The translations under genes were made by a program, and so were the position numbers. Source: an uncultured bacterium (GTDB lineage: Bacteria; Verrucomicrobiota; Kiritimatiellia; RFP12; UBA1067). From it: DNA of 10,723 nt. The notes under the pieces are model-generated. The model did no database searches. It saw only the letters and a program-made list of their open reading frames with translations, and was not told the DNA's origin. Numbering within the stretch: the stretch's first letter is position 1; each line of letters begins with the position of its first letter. Location: positions 1 to 10,723 of the forward strand of contig CACYEO010000129.1 of assembly GCA_902773475.1 (NCBI GenBank). Direction: 5' to 3'. Positions 8,242 through 10,723 of the stretch are shown piece by piece.

Positions 8242-10723
8242 ATGAATCCCTTCAATTCTAGCGAAGTCTTCGGCGGCCAGTATCTCGCGTCCGCGCACTA
8301 TGACGCGGTGCGTCTGGCTCTCGCCTCCCCCGAAACGATCCGCGCGTGGTCGCACGGGCAGGTGCTCAATCCGGAAACGATCAACTACCGCACGTACCGC
8401 CCCGAACCCGACGGCCTTTTCTGCGAAAAGATCTTCGGGCCCACGCGCGACTGGGAATGCGCCTGCGGCAAATACAAGCGCATCAAGAACAAAGGCATGG
8501 TGTGCCCCAACTGCGGCGTGGAAGTGACGCTCTCTTCCGTCCGCCGCCAGCGCATGGGCCATATCGAACTGGCCGTCCCCGTCTCGCACATCTGGTTCTT
8601 CAAGGCCACGCCTTCGCGCATCGGCCTCGTGCTCGACCTCACGGTGAACCAGCTCGAGCGCGTCCTCTACTATGAAGACTGGATCGTGATCGAGCCGGGC
8701 CCCACCCCGCTCAAGTACCTCCAGCTCCTCACCGACGAAGAACTCGAGCAGGCGCGCGAGAAATACCACGACGAATTCCGCGCCGAAATGGGCGCCGAGG
8801 CGATCCGCAAGGCTCTGCGCAAGACGGACCTCGACGAACTCATGCGCGATCTCGAGCGCCAGATGGACGAAACCCGCTCCAAGCAGACGCGCAAGAAAAT
8901 CGCCAAGCGCATGAAAGTGGTCGAAGGCTTCCGCGCGAGCGAGGCCAAGCCCGAATGGATGGTGCTGGACTGCATGCCCGTCATCCCGCCGGAACTGCGC
9001 CCGCTCGTCCCGCTCGAAGGCGGCCGCTTCGCGACATCCGACCTGAACGATCTGTACCGGCGCGTGATCAACCGCAACAACCGCCTGCGCAGCCTTCTCA
9101 ATCTCAAGACGCCCGACGTGATCGTGCGCAACGAGAAGCGCGTGCTCCAGGAGGCGGTTGACGCCGTGTTCGACAACGGCCTCCACGGGCGCGCCGTCGT
9201 CGGGCCGGGCAACCGCCCGCTCAAGTCCCTCGCCGAAATCCTCAAGGGCAAGACCGGCCGCTTCCGCCAGAACCTCCTCGGCAAGCGCGTCGACTACTCG
9301 GGCCGTTCGGTGATCGTCGTCGGGCCGGAACTGAAGTTCCCCCAGTGCGGCCTTCCCAAGGAGATGGCGCTCAGGCTTTTCGAGCCGTTCATCATCCGCC
9401 GCCTGAAGGAGCTTGGCATCTGCCACACGATCCGCACCGCGCGCAAGATGATCGAGCGCCAGGAGGAGCGCGTGTGGGACATCCTCGAAGAGGTCACGAA
9501 GGACAAGACCGTCTTCCTGAACCGCGCCCCCACGCTCCACCGCCTTTCGATCCAGGCGTTCGAGCCGGTGCTCGTGGAAGGCAAGGCGATCCGCCTGCAT
9601 CCTATGGTCTGCACCCCGTTCAACGCGGACTTCGACGGCGACCAGATGGCTGTCCACGTGCCGCTTTCCATCGAGGCGCAGCTTGAATCGCGCCTGATGA
9701 TGCTGGCGTCCACATCCATCTTCTCCCCCGCCTCCGGCAAGTCGGTGATGACGCCTACGCAGGACGTCTGTCTCGGCATCTACTTCCTCACCACTCCGTC
9801 GCAGCAGGACAAGCTGGCGAACAAGATCGCCGGCCGCACCCCGATGGACGGCGAGCACCTGCCGCTCTTCAACGACATCGGCGAAGTCGAGTTCGGCATC
9901 GCGGAGAACGCGATCGGCTACCACAGCCGCATCCGCTTCCGCAACCCCGACTACAACACTTCCGGCCGTCCGCACGGCGACCCGTCGAAGCGCACGATCG
10001 TCACGACCGCCGGCCGCGTCGTGTTCAACGCCATCTGGCCCGAAGGCCTCGGCTTCTACAACGACAAGGTCAACAAGTCCACGCTCGGCGCGCTCATCCT
10101 CGACTGCCACCGCGTGGCCGGACACGACCGCACCGTGAAAGTCCTCGACGACCTCAAGGCGCTCGGCTACAACTTCGTCACATACTCCGGCGCGTCGATG
10201 GGTCTCAAGGATATGATCCGCCCCGCCGACAAGGACGACATCATCGCGAAGGCGCGCAAGGAGGCCGAAAAGGTCCAGTCGCAGTTCGCGCAGGGCATCA
10301 TCACCGAAGGCGAACGCCACAACAAGGTGGTCGACGTGTGGTCCGCCGCGACCGAAAAGGTCGGCGACGAACTCGCCAAGACCATCGACCGCAACATCTC
10401 GCCCGAGAACCCCAATCCAGTTGAGCTGAACCCGGTCTACATGATGGTGGACTCCAAGGCCCGCGGCTCGAAACTCCAGATCCGCCAGCTCGCCGGCATG
10501 CGCGGCCTGATGTCCAACCCGTCGGGCGACATCATCGAACGCCCGATCACGGCGTCCTTCCGCGAAGGCCTCTCCGTTCTCGAGTACTTCATCTCCACGC
10601 ACGGCGCGCGCAAGGGTCTGGCCGACACCGCTCTCCAGACCGCGGACGCCGGCTACCTCACCCGCAAGCTCGTGGACGTTTCGCAGGACGTCATCATATC
10701 GCAGGAAGACTGCAACACGGTCA
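8242..10723 (+). CDS. rpoC: DNA-directed RNA polymerase subunit beta', 5' part
   Basis: The beta' subunit carries the catalytic magnesium site. The frame is open from the ATG at 8242 to the window edge: 827 whole codons of a protein that has about 1400 residues in E. coli. Visible parts in order: LASPETIRAWSHGQV and PETINYRTYRPEPDGLFCEK; the first zinc site C73, C75, C88, C91 (WECACGKYKR then VCPNCG); the clamp helices (PPELRPLVPLEGGRFATSDL, NDLYRRVINRNNRL); LLGKRVDYSGRSVIVVGP; FLNRAPTLHRLSIQAFEP; the catalytic NADFDGDQMAVH with D463, D465 and D467; and the bridge helix from about residue 783 (FISTHGARKGLADTAL, then TADAGYLTRKLVDVSQD). C824 is the first cysteine of the second zinc site; the other three and the trigger loop lie beyond the window. 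No frameshift or stop is seen. Confidence 0.99.
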   Translation, partial: MNPFNSSEVFGGQYLASAHYDAVRLALASPETIRAWSHGQVLNPETINYRTYRPEPDGLFCEKIFGPTRDWECACGKYKRIKNKGMVCPNCGVEVTLSSVRRQRMGHIELAVPVSHIWFFKATPSRIGLVLDLTVNQLERVLYYEDWIVIEPGPTPLKYLQLLTDEELEQAREKYHDEFRAEMGAEAIRKALRKTDLDELMRDLERQMDETRSKQTRKKIAKRMKVVEGFRASEAKPEWMVLDCMPVIPPELRPLVPLEGGRFATSDLNDLYRRVINRNNRLRSLLNLKTPDVIVRNEKRVLQEAVDAVFDNGLHGRAVVGPGNRPLKSLAEILKGKTGRFRQNLLGKRVDYSGRSVIVVGPELKFPQCGLPKEMALRLFEPFIIRRLKELGICHTIRTARKMIERQEERVWDILEEVTKDKTVFLNRAPTLHRLSIQAFEPVLVEGKAIRLHPMVCTPFNADFDGDQMAVHVPLSIEAQLESRLMMLASTSIFSPASGKSVMTPTQDVCLGIYFLTTPSQQDKLANKIAGRTPMDGEHLPLFNDIGEVEFGIAENAIGYHSRIRFRNPDYNTSGRPHGDPSKRTIVTTAGRVVFNAIWPEGLGFYNDKVNKSTLGALILDCHRVAGHDRTVKVLDDLKALGYNFVTYSGASMGLKDMIRPADKDDIIAKARKEAEKVQSQFAQGIITEGERHNKVVDVWSAATEKVGDELAKTIDRNISPENPNPVELNPVYMMVDSKARGSKLQIRQLAGMRGLMSNPSGDIIERPITASFREGLSVLEYFISTHGARKGLADTALQTADAGYLTRKLVDVSQDVIISQEDCNTV

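Overview
This window is a conserved housekeeping locus: the 3' end of tuf, then rpmG, tRNA-Trp, secE, nusG, rplK, rplA, rplJ, rplL, rpoB and the first two thirds of rpoC. All lie on the + strand. It is the classic bacterial elongation factor / Sec-NusG / L11-L1-L10-L12 / RNA polymerase beta-beta' cluster. I see no phage, plasmid, insertion sequence, CRISPR array, toxin or defence gene, and no sign of an undescribed system. The interest lies in the spacers and in small departures of the proteins from family norms.

The DNA is GC-rich, with a strong preference for G or C at third codon positions. Shine-Dalgarno sites of the AAAGGAG type precede most genes, and one textbook intrinsic terminator is present, so this is a bacterium. 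The lengthened NusG N-terminal domain, the long L10 C-terminal helix and the general look of RpoB fit the Planctomycetota-Verrucomicrobiota-Chlamydiota (PVC) side of the tree, perhaps a Kiritimatiellota, Lentisphaerota or Verrucomicrobiota member. This is an impression from memory of these families, not a computed placement.

Layout. Positions 1-557 carry domains 2 and 3 of EF-Tu. Positions 558-656 are a spacer with strong stem-loops but no T-tract. Positions 657-1151 hold the small genes rpmG and secE on either side of tRNA-Trp, which sits 15 and 17-18 nt from its neighbours and so is probably cut out of a common transcript. nusG overlaps secE by 4 nt (ATGA). A 65-nt spacer that can fold separates nusG from rplK. 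rplK, rplA and rplJ are almost contiguous (13 and 11 nt gaps). A 112-nt structured spacer lies before rplL. An intrinsic terminator (4026-4070) follows rplL, and a 182-nt untranslated leader precedes rpoB. rpoC follows rpoB after 23 nt and runs off the window edge at codon 827.

The genes supply the moving parts of gene expression: EF-Tu, ribosomal proteins L33, L11, L1, L10 and L12 (the last four make the L1 stalk and the L12 stalk base), the translocon subunit SecE, the transcription factor NusG, and the two large polymerase subunits. The terminator after rplL probably lets only part of the transcription continue into rpoBC, as in other bacteria. There is no room before rplJ for the usual L10-binding leader, so control of L10 and L12 must work elsewhere, perhaps through the structured rplJ-rplL spacer.
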